A program made the position numbers and the translations under genes. A model generated the notes under the pieces. The model was not told the DNA's origin, did not search any database, and saw only the letters and a program-made list of their open reading frames with translations. A DNA stretch of 64,000 bases from Candidatus Obscuribacterales bacterium. GTDB lineage: Bacteria > Cyanobacteriota > Vampirovibrionia > Obscuribacterales > Obscuribacteraceae. The stretch's first letter is position 1, and every line of letters starts with the position of its first letter. The DNA lies in contig JAIEQI010000031.1 of assembly GCA_019747875.1 (NCBI GenBank), positions 62,001 through 126,000 on the forward strand, written 5' to 3'. This document shows, piece after piece, positions 33,636 through 46,931 of this stretch.

Positions 33636-35182
33636 TTAAGTCTTCGTTTTCTGCGGGGCTCGGGGCTCAATAACCGTAAGCACCCACCAGGGCGCTTGCG
33701 TCTTCTTTGTGGCTGCGTCCCAATACCAGGAAGAGACATCAGACCAACTGCGAGATTGCTCGTCGTAAATCAATTCTTTGATCTCTAGCTCTTCATTCCC
33801 TTTACTTGCTGTGAAGTGCCTCCAGCGATGCCCCTTTCCATCAATCAAGATTGGCAGCCAGGAAACTTCATACCCCATTCCGCGATAACAATCCGAGGAA
33901 GGATGAACTTGCCTGCTCTCCTGATTCACCCAGCGCATCACAACCTGAGCGCCACCACTCTGGAATCGCGCGGCTTTCCCGGGGAATCCTTGCAGAAATA
34001 CTTGATCTTGAGGCGAATCAGGGAGTGCTCTTAAATCCAATCCAAAGACTGTCTTAGGCCATCCGGGAAACTTTGTACTCGCCACGGCTGACGACGAAGC
34101 ACCATCCACGGTGCTTTGAAGAAACGGCAGACCTGCTGCAATTATGCAGAGTAAGGACAAAGTCGACCAAGCCACCAGCCCTTTCCCTGGGACTGCATGT
34201 GAACCTGGCACAGTTCTGCCGATAGAATTCGGAGAGAGAGCACCCAGCTCGGATATGCGCCCACGCTCATCGACTGGAGCATTCTCTGAAACTGCTGGGA
34301 CATTGTCGAGCAAAGCAATAGAATCTGCATGCGGCTCTTTAGCAGACAGGAATTGTGCGAAGAGAGATATTAGAATCCCCTGGAAGAGAAAAGCAGCGAC
34401 GCCAGTAGCCTCATGAACAAAATGCGGATCCGCACCAATTGATGCAACCGAGATAATGCCTGTTTCAATATAGAACAATGATGTCACGCGAATAATATTG
34501 CCGAGCAACGCAGAACCCAGAGCAACCGGCAGTATCAGCAAAGTCGACCGCCAAGGCATTAGGTAATAACTAGCAAAAGCTGCCCCCAAATAAAAGCTGA
34601 ACCAAAGCATTTTGACACCGCTACAAGGGGCATCGACTTCAATCGTTTGTCCGGCAAAGATAAGCTCAGTGCCGTTGGCGTCAACAGCAAAACCTGATAT
34701 GCGGAGCAAAAAGCAAGCAACAATGGTAACAAATACTCTTAACGGAAAGCCGAAGAAGAAATTCAGTGATGCCACTAGAGGCAGGGACAGGAGCGCAAGC
34801 AGCCAATCACCCGGTAACAATTTGCACAAACGCAACACACTGGTCGCGACGAACGCAGTAGTAATAACGGCAATAGCTGCCGATATTACCTTGGGCACGA
34901 ACGCGAAACTGAGCATATAAATCAGAAGCAGGATTCCCATTCCTACGAAACTTTTTATCGAGGTCGTCGATTTGGATTCGACGTTTGAAATCGCGGATGG
35001 AACTGCTGTTGATTCTGGCAGTGGAATCTTAGTGCCTGATCGAAACCAAACTAAGCCAATTAGCGAGACTAGTGCCAGCAAACCAAGCGGCTCATCGGAG
35101 CGATCAAATGTTCTTTGCACATACCAGCTCCAAACGGGCCAGAACGCAATAAGAACCAAAATCGCCGTGCTGTATGCTCGAC

Positions 35183-35186
<4 letters not shown>
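33636..35186 (-). CDS. Exosortase fused to an EpsI-like domain
   Basis: 516 residues. GTG start whose GTGA overlaps the stop of the upstream VIT gene. The N-terminal ~275 residues form eight or so membrane helices with the exosortase catalytic residues: Cys188 in VDAPCSGVKML, Arg233 in LLGNIIRVTS and His258 in HFVHEATG. The C-terminal soluble part (FPGWPKTVFGLDLRALP, VVMRWVNQESRQVHPSSDCYRGMGY) looks like an EpsI-type domain fused to the enzyme. Exosortases cleave PEP-CTERM-type tails and transfer the protein to the envelope. Translational overlap with a VPES-tailed protein makes that protein its likely substrate. Confidence 0.9.
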
Positions 35187-38572
<3,386 letters not shown>

Positions 38573-39052
38573 GCGCAGTCCTCTAATCCTGAGTTTTCTC
38601 TATACGAACTCACTAAATTACTTATTCCACGTACGCTAACCTTCAGCCATTGTAGAGAATTCAGCAGGAAGCTGCCCAGGCTAATAAGGATAAGGATTAT
38701 CGGGATTCCAGCCGTGAATTGGCTGGGGTTTCTCCTGTTTACGCGCACGATTCGTGTAAAAGTAGTGATCAAAGTTGGTTAGGAGGTCGATCATTGACAG
38801 TTCGCGCTGCGGAAAACCGGGGGGGCATTTTCCTGACAAGCTCCAAAATCAGCTTTTTTGATTCGCTAGATGCAGCTTCCCATGCTGTTTTTCACCGACC
38901 AGATCGATTATGAAAGTTTCGCACCCAAAACGACTTATGAGCTAGCGTTAATTTGGACGAGTTCAGCAAACTTGTCATAATGTCAACACAGATGTTTCCC
39001 AAGAGCAGCTTGCCTTGAAGGAACTTGTCAAGAAAGAGAACAGAGGTGGACA
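38573..39052. other. Gene-free divergent promoter region
   Basis: 480 bases between the VIT gene (-) and the degenerate GGDEF gene (+). No supported gene. A sigma-70-like promoter for the plus gene is seen at 38953-38981; the minus-strand promoter could not be defined. Confidence 0.5.
38953..38981 (+). promoter_or_regulatory. Candidate sigma-70 promoter for 39053 gene
   Basis: TTGGAC (38953-38958), 17-base spacer and CATAAT (38976-38981), about 70 bases before the start codon. The -10 is five of six to consensus; the -35 is weak. Confidence 0.4.
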
Positions 39053-39904
39053 ATGCCCGAGAAACCATTTGATCCCAAAACTCCTAAAACCGGTATTAGC
39101 GGCCGGGAGTCTGTATTTGACAAGCGTTTAGCTGAGTTGCGGACAACTGGGCAGTTTGCCAAGCCCAATCGTAGTGCTCTTAACTACGTAAAGAAACCGA
39201 ATGCCGAGTTCGAACACCCTTCGATGGATTCAAAACTCTCTCACGCTCCTTGCGCTGACGATATCACTGAAATCGAGCGCCTTGCTTTCATGGATCAGAA
39301 GAGCAATTTGCTGAACATGCGCTCTATTCTAGGAAAGCTTGCCATTGAGTGGCGCCGCAGCCGCCGATACAAACATCCTTTTAGTGCAATCATTGTCGAG
39401 CTCGACAAGATGGAAAAGCTCGAGGCATTGGCACCACTGGCTGCTGATACAGTGTTCCAAACATTCTGTAGGATGATCAGCAAAAATATTCGCGAAGTAG
39501 ATGTGGTTGGTCGCATTGGCGACAGCCGACTTCTGGTGATTTGCCCAGAAACATCCTCTGGAGAAGGTGCCATCGAAGCCGAGCGCGTGAAGAACATCAT
39601 GGCTCAAGCGCGATTCACTCAAGTAGGTCTTAACGTAACCATTACATGCAGCTTTGGTGTTGCTTCTTATCCAGAGCATGCTGATTCCCCAGAAGATCTC
39701 TTCTGCAGCGCGCTCGATGCAATCGAGCAAGCAGTCGAAAAAGGTGGCAATCGAGTCACTGTTGCCGAGTTTCCAACTTCGATGGAACCGACAGAAGACT
39801 TCAGCCCCGAGCCGAAGCCGCAGCAAGTTCTTCCAAAGAAGCCAGAAATGGCGCCAGACTTGGCATTCCCTGTTGCCGACGTATCGTCGATCGTCGTCCC
39901 TTAA
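39053..39904 (+). CDS. Degenerate GGDEF-domain protein
   Basis: 283 residues, GAGGTGG upstream of the ATG. About 80 residues of charged N-terminus precede a GGDEF fold: DKRLAELRTTG..., LAFMDQKSNLLNMRSILGKLAIEW, FSAIIVELDKMEKLEALAP and SFGVASYPEHADSPEDLFCSALDAIEQA. The catalytic loop reads GRIGDSRLLVI where GGEEF would stand, and the metal-binding Asp is in VELDKME. The cyclase site is therefore lost, and the protein most likely acts as a receptor or scaffold. The tail is Glu/Pro-rich (EPTEDFSPEPKPQQVLPKKPE). Cytoplasmic, no membrane helix. Confidence 0.82.
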   Translation: MPEKPFDPKTPKTGISGRESVFDKRLAELRTTGQFAKPNRSALNYVKKPNAEFEHPSMDSKLSHAPCADDITEIERLAFMDQKSNLLNMRSILGKLAIEWRRSRRYKHPFSAIIVELDKMEKLEALAPLAADTVFQTFCRMISKNIREVDVVGRIGDSRLLVICPETSSGEGAIEAERVKNIMAQARFTQVGLNVTITCSFGVASYPEHADSPEDLFCSALDAIEQAVEKGGNRVTVAEFPTSMEPTEDFSPEPKPQQVLPKKPEMAPDLAFPVADVSSIVVP

Positions 39905-39991
39905 AGTTCGAAACAACTCGAAGAATCTAATAACTGCACAATCGCAGTCTGCTATTCTCGTGTGCCTATAGTTCCGGAAGGGAGAGTCCTC

Positions 39992-40981
39992 ATGGCAAGG
40001 ATTGTCAGGCTCACAGAAATTGGCGACTCTAGTGTTTTGAAACTGGTCGATGAACCAGTTCAAGAACCCAAAGAAGACGAAGTTCGCATAAGGGTTCAAG
40101 CCATCGGATTGAATCGAGCAGAAGTACTGTTCCGTCAGGGCCGGTATCTGGAGAAACCTTCATTTCCTGCCCGCATTGGCTATGAAGCTTCAGGAATTAT
40201 TGAAGCAGTTGGCTCCGCGGTAACTGAATTCAAAAGCGGCGACAAAGTCAGTACCATCCCATCATTTAAGATGAGCAAGTATGGCGTTTATGGGGAGAGC
40301 GCAGTTGTTCCTGCAAGCTCAGTAGCCCATTATCCGGACAATCTTTCTCCAGAGGAAGGCGCATCAATTTGGATGCAATATCTCACCGCCTATGGTGCGT
40401 TGGTTGAGTATGGAAACATCGGTCCCGGCGACTACGTACTGATCACAGCAGCAAGTAGCAGCGTCGGATTTGCCGCCATCCAGATCTGTCTCGACAAGGG
40501 TGCAATCCCAATTGCGACAACGAGAGGATCCGCTAAGAAACAAACGCTGCTCGACGCCGGCGCAAAACATGTGATCGTCACTAACGATGAAAAGCTCGTC
40601 GATAAAGTGAAAGAGATCACCAGCAATAAAGGATGCCGCATTATCTTTGATGCGATCGCCGGAAATGTTGTGAATGAACTTGCGCAAGCGGCTGCCTACG
40701 AAGCAACGATTTTCGAATATGGAGCACTAAGCCTTGAAGCGACCCCATTCCCCCTGATGATCGCATTGGAGAAAGGTCTTTCAATTCGTGGCTACACTCT
40801 GTTCCAAATCACAAGCTCGCCCGAAGCAAAGGAACGAGGAAAGAACTATGTCTACGACGGTCTCAAGAGCGGCAAACTCAAGCCTGTAATAGACAAGGTT
40901 TTTCCGTTTGATCAAATCGCCCAATCACAGGACTACATGGAGTCCAACCAGCAGAACGGCAAAATCATCGTCAAAGTGTAA
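39992..40981 (+). CDS. MDR-superfamily quinone-oxidoreductase-like protein
   Basis: 329 residues from ATG 39992, GGGAGAG upstream; the frame is open from 39962. A zinc-independent medium-chain dehydrogenase: RIVRLTEIGDSSVLKLVDEPV, QAIGLNRAEVLFRQGRYLEKP, RIGYEASGIIEAVGSAV, nucleotide-binding VLITAASSSVGFAAIQI and a later GAKHVIVT. NADPH-dependent reduction of a quinone or enone is the family role, with the substrate not determined. Zinc ligands of alcohol dehydrogenases are absent. The leader to the previous gene is 87 bases, so it may be cotranscribed with the degenerate GGDEF gene. Confidence 0.9.
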   Translation: MARIVRLTEIGDSSVLKLVDEPVQEPKEDEVRIRVQAIGLNRAEVLFRQGRYLEKPSFPARIGYEASGIIEAVGSAVTEFKSGDKVSTIPSFKMSKYGVYGESAVVPASSVAHYPDNLSPEEGASIWMQYLTAYGALVEYGNIGPGDYVLITAASSSVGFAAIQICLDKGAIPIATTRGSAKKQTLLDAGAKHVIVTNDEKLVDKVKEITSNKGCRIIFDAIAGNVVNELAQAAAYEATIFEYGALSLEATPFPLMIALEKGLSIRGYTLFQITSSPEAKERGKNYVYDGLKSGKLKPVIDKVFPFDQIAQSQDYMESNQQNGKIIVKV

Positions 40982-41149
40982 CGCAATAGAGCAAATCGCT
41001 CACCTCCAAGCAAGTCTCAGACCCAGTCGTTGATGACTGCAGCTGACTATTTTTTCGGCTGGCTTAAGCTGCCACCGCTAGGTAGAATTTGCTAAGATGA
41101 TTTCAAGGCTTGGGGTTACCCGGCTCAGAGGCATGAGCGTCGCTAAGAT

Positions 41150-41980
41150 TTGCGAGAAAAAATAAACCACAAATACGCACAGCTGATCACGACTTACATC
41201 TTGGTCGGTATTGTTCCGTCTGCGATCAGCGCGGAGCAGGAAAAGCCATTGCATGGCTCTGTGTCAAAGAAGGACAATCCAGCCAGTGGACGCGTTCAGA
41301 GGCAAGCACCGAGCACCGTTTATCAGAAAAGAATCAATTCAAAAGAAAACATACTATCTCCAAGAAGCAATTTCAACTCACTACTGGAGCGTACGGATTT
41401 TCAACTTCCCAAAACAACACAGAATGAATGGAAGCCACAGGCATCGACAATCTCGGGAGAGGATAAGTTAACGAGCAACCGTGAGCTCAAGGATGCCGTG
41501 CAGGAAAAACCAACGTTTACAAAAAACACACCGGCCCCTTCTAGTACCAGCACGACTGCACCAGCCGCAACATCACCGGAAACACCTTCCTCGCGGAAAG
41601 CGCAAAAGCAGCTGATAATCATTAGACTCACATATCTTGCTCTCGACGAACAGAACTCATTTTACGGATTCAAATTCGCAGAGAGCCTCCTGCAAAACCA
41701 TCCTGATATAGAGGTAATAGTACTTCTGGATAAGGAAGCAACTCGCATCGCCAACAAAGAGCAAAATACTCATTTCATTGCCAGGAATGAGAAGGTTGCC
41801 CAAAAGCTCTCAGACGTAGTCAGGTCTTTCCTGCAGAAAGGCGGACTGGTTGTAGCGTCCAAAGATTGGGCAAGTTCATTCGGAGTAACTGAGGCCAATC
41901 TACTTGCCGGCGTACGGCTTTATGACAATAGCGATCTCGGCAATTTGATCGTAGAAGCGAACAAAATCCTTGAGTATTAG
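41150..41980 (+). CDS. Exported protein with DsrE-like C-terminal domain
   Basis: 276 residues. A TTG start is the first possible start after an in-frame stop at 41144, giving an N-terminal signal peptide (LITTYILVGIVPSAISA). Residues 30-155 are a polar, Ser/Thr/Pro-rich linker. The C-terminal ~120 residues (IIIRLTYLALDEQNSFYGFKFAESLLQNHPDIEVIVLLDKEA, then GGLVVASKDWASSFGV and ANKILEY) follow the DsrE/DsrF-like alpha/beta fold seen in peroxiredoxin-like sulfur proteins. The sulfur-relay Cys is not conserved here. Its stop overlaps the ClpA stop by four bases (TTAG). Periplasmic location likely. Confidence 0.75.
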   Translation: MREKINHKYAQLITTYILVGIVPSAISAEQEKPLHGSVSKKDNPASGRVQRQAPSTVYQKRINSKENILSPRSNFNSLLERTDFQLPKTTQNEWKPQASTISGEDKLTSNRELKDAVQEKPTFTKNTPAPSSTSTTAPAATSPETPSSRKAQKQLIIIRLTYLALDEQNSFYGFKFAESLLQNHPDIEVIVLLDKEATRIANKEQNTHFIARNEKVAQKLSDVVRSFLQKGGLVVASKDWASSFGVTEANLLAGVRLYDNSDLGNLIVEANKILEY

Positions 41981-44307
41981 GATTTTCCTTTTTCCGCCGC
42001 AGTGCAATCCAAGGCGATCTCATCGTCCTTCACAACGATTTTTGCATGCCCGCCGTGCTCTAGCTTGCCGAAAAGCAGCTCTTCGGACAGTGGTTCTTTT
42101 ACTTTCTTTTGAATCAAGCGAGCCATTGGGCGCGCCCCGTAAAGCCTGTCATAACCTTTCTCGCCGAGCCAGGTTCTGGCTTCCTCGGTGACTTCCATCG
42201 TCACTTCCTTCTCTTGGAGTTGAACTTCCAACTCGTTCAAGAACTTATCAACAACGTGCTTGATGTTCTCCATCGTTAACTGATTGAATGCCACCCATGC
42301 ATCCAATCGGTTCCTGAACTCTGGAGAGAATGTATTCTCGATTGCCGACTTAGACTTGCCGGCTCCGAATGCACTGAATCCACCAGACTTGGTTTCTGCC
42401 ACTTTAGGCGCATCAGGCGAAGGCATAGGTTTCACGCTTCCCTTGAAGCCGATATCCTCACTGGTTAGCTCGCGAGCACCGGCATTGGTAGTCATAATCA
42501 CAATTACGTTGCGAAAATCAGCTTTCTTACCATTGTTATCGGTCAACGTTGCGTGATCCATTACTTGCAAAAGTATGGAGAAGAGATCCGGATGTGCCTT
42601 TTCGATTTCATCGAGCACAAGCACCGAATGTGGTGTGCGAATAATAGCATCCGTCAGCAAGCCACCCTGATCGAAACCAACATATCCCGGCGGCGCACCA
42701 ATCAACCTCGACACAGTATGCTTCTCCATATATTCACTCATGTCGAAGCGCAAGAACTGAACGCCAAGGACCCTCGCTAACTGTTTTGCAAGTTCAGTTT
42801 TACCAACCCCTGTCGGTCCCGAGAAAAGGAAAGAACCCACTGGCTTGTTCTGGTTCCCAAGTCCTGATCTCGAAAGCTTGATCGATCTCACAACCTGTTC
42901 GATTGCATGGTCTTGACCGAACAAAACAGACTTCAATTCCTTCTCCAATTGTTGAAGTCGAATTTTGTCTGAAGCTGAAACAGTCTCTGTCGGAATTTTG
43001 GCAGTACCTGCAACAACAGCTTCCACATCAGACACAGTCACATTGCGAACAGGGCGTTCTTCTTCCGGCAACAACTTCACGATCGCGCCGGCCTCATCCA
43101 TTGTGTCGATCGCTTTGTCGGGAAGGAATCGATCGAAAATGTACTTAGACGAAAGTTCAGCCGCCGCAGCAAGCGCATCGTCTTCGTATTTGACCTTGTG
43201 ATGCTCCTCGTAATGACTTTGCAGTCCCTTTAGAATCTTCAAAGTATCTTCTACGCTTGGCTCGTTGACTTCAATCTTTTGGAAGCGCCGGGCCAAAGCC
43301 TTGTCTCGCTCGAAGGAGGCCTTGTATTCGGCATAGGTTGTCGAACCAATACAGCGCAATTCACCGCTTGCAAGTGCAGGCTTTAGGATGTTGGAAGCAT
43401 CCATGGTGCCGCCCTCGACAGCTCCGGCCCTAACGATAGTATGTATCTCGTCGATGACGAGAATGACACCTGGTTTATCCTTGAGAGCTTTGATAACAGC
43501 TTTCAATCTTTGTTCGAATTGACCGCGGAACTTTGTGCCCGCAATCAAAGATCCCATATCGAGTGCAAAAACCTCTACGCCCTTGAGCGGTTCAGGAACC
43601 TCGCCACGCCAAATTTTCAAAGCCAAGCCTTCGGCGATCGCCGTTTTTCCAACCCCCGGCTCACCAACGTAAACCGGATTGTTCTTACGTCTTCTGCATA
43701 AAATTTGAATCGTTCGTTTTACTTCATTCTCTCTGCCTATAAGCGGATCGATTTTACTGTCCTTCGCACGGTCAATCAAATTCACCGTGAAATTCTTTAG
43801 TGGATCAGTGACCTTCTCTTCGCCGCCTTCACCGCGACCGCCGCCTACCTCAGCCGGCTCGTCTGCTTCACCTTCCAGTTTGGAAATGCCGTGCGAAATG
43901 TAGTTCAATACATCCAGCCGCGAAACACCCTGCTTTTGCAAAAGATAAACAGCAAAGGATCTAGGCTCATCGAAAATGGCAGCCAAGATGTTGCCACCAT
44001 CAATGGTGGACTGTCCAGAAGACACGGCTTGTGTAGCAGCTCGGTTCAATACACGTTCAAACGATGCACTCGACTCCGGATCAAAATTTATCCCCGTGGG
44101 CAACGTTTCCAGGCGCGACGTCATGAACTCGTCAAGCTCAGCTTTCATCGGGTCTAGCTTGGCACCGCAATTTTTCAAAACATCGGAGCCAGTTTTTTCC
44201 GAAAGCAATGCGTACAGAATATGCTCCAACGTCACATATTCATGACGCCGAGTTTGTGCTTCCTGATACGCACTTTCCAAAGTCTTTTGAAATTCTGCAC
44301 TTAACAT
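41977..44307 (-). CDS. clpA: ClpA, ATP-dependent Clp protease ATPase subunit
   Basis: 776 residues from ATG 44307 (MLSAEFQKTLESAYQEA); the frame is open up to 44424. Clp N-domain at 1-145. First AAA+ module with Walker A GEPGVGKTAIAEG near residue 215. Second AAA+ module with GPTGVGKTELAKQ near residue 496. An IGF tripeptide (EDIGFKGS, near 619) is the ClpP-binding loop. The linker is short (no coiled middle domain), which separates ClpA from ClpB and ClpC. It unfolds proteins into ClpP. ClpP is not in the window. It sits directly downstream of clpS, as is usual. Confidence 0.95.
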   Translation of the reverse strand: MLSAEFQKTLESAYQEAQTRRHEYVTLEHILYALLSEKTGSDVLKNCGAKLDPMKAELDEFMTSRLETLPTGINFDPESSASFERVLNRAATQAVSSGQSTIDGGNILAAIFDEPRSFAVYLLQKQGVSRLDVLNYISHGISKLEGEADEPAEVGGGRGEGGEEKVTDPLKNFTVNLIDRAKDSKIDPLIGRENEVKRTIQILCRRRKNNPVYVGEPGVGKTAIAEGLALKIWRGEVPEPLKGVEVFALDMGSLIAGTKFRGQFEQRLKAVIKALKDKPGVILVIDEIHTIVRAGAVEGGTMDASNILKPALASGELRCIGSTTYAEYKASFERDKALARRFQKIEVNEPSVEDTLKILKGLQSHYEEHHKVKYEDDALAAAAELSSKYIFDRFLPDKAIDTMDEAGAIVKLLPEEERPVRNVTVSDVEAVVAGTAKIPTETVSASDKIRLQQLEKELKSVLFGQDHAIEQVVRSIKLSRSGLGNQNKPVGSFLFSGPTGVGKTELAKQLARVLGVQFLRFDMSEYMEKHTVSRLIGAPPGYVGFDQGGLLTDAIIRTPHSVLVLDEIEKAHPDLFSILLQVMDHATLTDNNGKKADFRNVIVIMTTNAGARELTSEDIGFKGSVKPMPSPDAPKVAETKSGGFSAFGAGKSKSAIENTFSPEFRNRLDAWVAFNQLTMENIKHVVDKFLNELEVQLQEKEVTMEVTEEARTWLGEKGYDRLYGARPMARLIQKKVKEPLSEELLFGKLEHGGHAKIVVKDDEIALDCTAAEKGKS

Positions 44308-44402
44308 TTTATTCTCACTTAGCTTTCGCTTTTTATCATTACCTGTAAGAGCGTTCCCGATGCCCTTAACCCAAAACCGAAGGTGTTTCAAAAATCCAAT
44401 GA

Positions 44403-44738
44403 CTATTCTTGCTCCATCGTACAAAGTAGGGGAAACTGATAGGCCCGCGCCATCGCGGTTACCTTGTTGATTTTGGATTCAGCGATTTCGTAGGTAAAAA
44501 CACCCGCGACTCCAATCCCCTTATGATGAACTTCTAGCATAATGTGTTGAGCCACTTGCTCGTCTTTATGAAAGACGCTCATAAGAATAAAGACCACGAA
44601 CTCCATACTGGTGTAATCATCATTATGTAAGAGAACTTTGAAAAGCGGAGGTTTTTCCACTTTTTTCTTTGTCTCTGTTGCTACACCAGTAGAACCCTCG
44701 GAATCGTCATCGTCTTCCTCATCATCCCATTCCGGCAT
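44403..44738 (-). CDS. clpS: ClpS, N-end-rule adaptor of ClpAP
   Basis: 111 residues. After an acidic N-terminal extension (EWDDEEDDDDSEG) it has the ClpS core: FKVLLHNDDYTSMEFVVFILMSVFHKDEQVA and IMLEVHHKGIGVAGVFTYEIAESKINKV. The Asn-Asp-Asp and His of the N-degron pocket are present. It binds proteins with destabilising N-terminal residues and delivers them to ClpA. The clpA start is 95 bases downstream on the same strand. Confidence 0.95.
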   Translation of the reverse strand: MPEWDDEEDDDDSEGSTGVATETKKKVEKPPLFKVLLHNDDYTSMEFVVFILMSVFHKDEQVAQHIMLEVHHKGIGVAGVFTYEIAESKINKVTAMARAYQFPLLCTMEQE

Positions 44739-45045
44739 TCTCGTTCCAATCTGTTCTAAGTTCTACCAATGGACATAAGCTTCCGAACTTGGGAGCTAGC
44801 CAGTCCAAGGATAATTTGCCACGGAGCTGCCAGGCCTAGGCGCCCCAACAACTCCGACTGCCTAAATTATGTCAGATTGGGATAGAGCTGCTTAAAATCC
44901 TGAAACAATCTCCGAAAACGTAAGCAGAGCGGAGCCACAGCAAGATTAAGGGGCATTAACTAGACCTCTTGGCAATAATTCATAAAAATAAGACATAGGG
45001 GAGTTTGGATGGCTGAGGAATCGGACAAAGTCCGAAGGATCAACT
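44739..45045. other. Gene-free divergent intergenic region
   Basis: About 307 bases between clpS (-) and the secreted protein gene (+). I see no RNA gene, repeat or clear promoter. Confidence 0.4.
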
Positions 45046-45819
45046 ATGCAAACAAAGCTATCCCCAAAATTTCATACTCTTTCATTTCTCTCGATTCTCG
45101 CCGCCTTCACGACCGCTGCGTTTTCGCCGCAAAACTCCTTTGCTGGCGGGCCAAGTTCCGAAGATTCGGTGCCTCCGAATTCAACTTATACGCCACTGAT
45201 TATTCCTGCCGATGCACTAGCAAGAGGCATTAGCCTCAGTGGTGATGCAAAACTTTATCGGATAGCGGATGCGCACTATCGTATGGGCTGTGGCTCGTGC
45301 CTGATCCATGCCGAAGCGCCGATGCGTATTGAGACTTGCCGAACAAGCATTTTCATTCGAGAAGGAGCCAGCATTGTAATCTGCACACGCAAAGATGTAA
45401 CACGAGTGTTGAACCTGAGCGACCGACATCGCGACAGTGTCCGCGTTCTCCTCGACAAATACCACCTGAATTTAAATCCGGGCGAGGAAGTCGGAATCGT
45501 TGGTGCGCAGGCTGAACAACCGGAGAAAATCGCAACTGAAACGGCAATTCGTTATCGCAAAGCAACGACAACAAAAGCGGCTGGATACAACATCGTGGTT
45601 TTTGAATTCTCGCTTGCTGATGCGCTGAAAAACTGTTTGATCTTCAAACAGCTCACGGACTCAAAATCCCCAGTAGATAAAGTTCTCCTGTCTGAAATCA
45701 TAAAAACAGCAGCCGCCGTCAACACGATGTTCGACAAATCTCACGGCAAATACACGAACGGCGAGCCCACCGACCAAGCAAGAACAAGGGTCGCCAGCAA
45801 AAAATCCAAAACCTCCTGA
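45046..45819 (+). CDS. Exported protein of unknown function (FecR-like pattern)
   Basis: 257 residues with a signal peptide (LSFLSILAAFTTAAFSPQNSFA). The middle (ISLSGDAKLYRIADAHYRMGCGSCLIHAEAPMRIETCRTSIFIREGASIVICTRK) has the beta-rich rhythm of FecR-like sensor domains but no clear match. Two further Cys pairs could form disulfides (MGCGSC, ETC...VIC). A following helix (DRHRDSVRVLLDKYHLNL) and a charged tail (QARTRVASKKSKTS) end the protein. Function unknown. Confidence 0.68.
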   Translation: MQTKLSPKFHTLSFLSILAAFTTAAFSPQNSFAGGPSSEDSVPPNSTYTPLIIPADALARGISLSGDAKLYRIADAHYRMGCGSCLIHAEAPMRIETCRTSIFIREGASIVICTRKDVTRVLNLSDRHRDSVRVLLDKYHLNLNPGEEVGIVGAQAEQPEKIATETAIRYRKATTTKAAGYNIVVFEFSLADALKNCLIFKQLTDSKSPVDKVLLSEIIKTAAAVNTMFDKSHGKYTNGEPTDQARTRVASKKSKTS

Positions 45820-46047
45820 GCCAGGAACGGCTAAGGCAACTCCTTTAGGCAATCAGCCAACCGAAACATCCGTATGTATAGCGATTAGACATCTGTCCTG
45901 GGTGGAATAAAAATTGCGACATCGCGCCAATTCATGCCGCTTTGCGCGTCTGATAAGAGTCGGATTTCCCACTCATCGACGCTAAAGAGTACGGGGACGA
46001 AAAATTGCGCGGAATGTCGATGAAACAAAACACTCGGAGAAAAGTAT

Positions 46048-46872
46048 ATGGCTGCAAGAGCGATTTGGACAGGAGTCATAACATTCGGAATGGTCAGCAT
46101 TCCGATCAAACTTTACTCCGCGACGGAAAGCAAAGACATCTCTTTCAATCAACTGCACGCCGAGTGCAAATCTCGCATCAGAGAATTCAAATTCTGCCCG
46201 ACATGCGACCGCAAGCTTGAGTCGGAAGAAATCGAAAAAGGCTATGAGTACACCAAAGGCCAGTACGTAATCATGTCGAAAGAAGACATGGAAAAGGTGC
46301 CGATGCCGAATAAAAACACGATCGAAATCTCATCGTTCATCAAGAATGATGAAATTGATCCAGTGTTCTACGAGAAGACTTATTACATAGAACCAACAGA
46401 AGCGGCTACAAAACCATTTGCGCTTTTCATGAAAGCTGTCAGAGAAAAAGGCATGACAGCAATCGCAACTTTGACTTTACGAACTAAAGAGCGCCTTGTG
46501 GCATTGCGTGCAATGGACGGAACTTTGCTTTGCAGCACATTGCTGTACCCAGATGAAATCCGCGTGACAAAGGGGAAAGAGCTTCCAGATGTCGCAGTCT
46601 CAGACAAAGAACTGGGAATGGCATCCATGTTAATCGACATGATGACGCAAGAATTCGCTCCGGAGAATTACACTGATCATTATCGCGAAGCGCTGCTGAA
46701 GATCATCGAAGCAAAACTGGAAGGCAAAGAACTTGTCGAAGTCGCAGCACCACCAGCTGGCAAAGTTGTAGATTTGATGGATGCCCTTGCCGCCAGTATG
46801 GAAAAAATGAAGGCGGAAAAAGAAGAGAAAGCCAAGAAACCAGGCAAGCAGAAGGCAGCGGCAACAGGCTAA
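46048..46872 (+). CDS. ku: Ku, DNA end-binding protein of NHEJ
   Basis: 274 residues, GGAGAAAAG before the ATG. It opens AARAIWTGVITFGMVSIPIKLYSAT, the bacterial Ku signature. It has the CxxC segment FKFCPTCDRKL and the central beta-barrel text (FYEKTYYIEPTEAATKPFALFMKAV, ALRAMDGTLLCSTLLYPDEIR), then a Lys/Glu-rich tail ending KKPGKQKAAATG that is typical of bacterial Ku. The homodimer threads DNA ends and recruits LigD. The ligD gene starts 60 bases downstream; RNA motif copy A fills that gap. Confidence 0.97.
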   Translation: MAARAIWTGVITFGMVSIPIKLYSATESKDISFNQLHAECKSRIREFKFCPTCDRKLESEEIEKGYEYTKGQYVIMSKEDMEKVPMPNKNTIEISSFIKNDEIDPVFYEKTYYIEPTEAATKPFALFMKAVREKGMTAIATLTLRTKERLVALRAMDGTLLCSTLLYPDEIRVTKGKELPDVAVSDKELGMASMLIDMMTQEFAPENYTDHYREALLKIIEAKLEGKELVEVAAPPAGKVVDLMDALAASMEKMKAEKEEKAKKPGKQKAAATG

Positions 46873-46879
46873 TAGTATT

Positions 46880-46925
46880 AGCGGAGGAGTTGAGACGGGC
46901 TATAGCCCAGCGAGATTCCGGAGCG
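46880..46925 (+). ncRNA. Repeated structured RNA motif, copy A (ku-ligD gap)
   Basis: AGCGGA, stem GGAGTT/GATTCC (46886-46891 with 46914-46919), 5x5 internal loop GAGAC/AGCGA, inner stem GGGC/GCCC with loop TATA, then GGAGCG. It occupies almost the whole ku-ligD intergenic space. The GGAG at its 3' end is also the likely ribosome-binding site of ligD, so folding could hide it. Confidence 0.65.
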
Positions 46926-46931
46926 TTGTAA

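Noticed and set aside
39329-40099. 256-codon minus-strand frame
   Set aside because: Opposite the degenerate GGDEF and oxidoreductase genes; Cys/His/Trp-rich translation typical of antisense frames.
41977-41980. Convergent stop overlap TTAG of the DsrE-like gene and clpA
   Set aside because: Convergent stop overlaps are common and need no special explanation.
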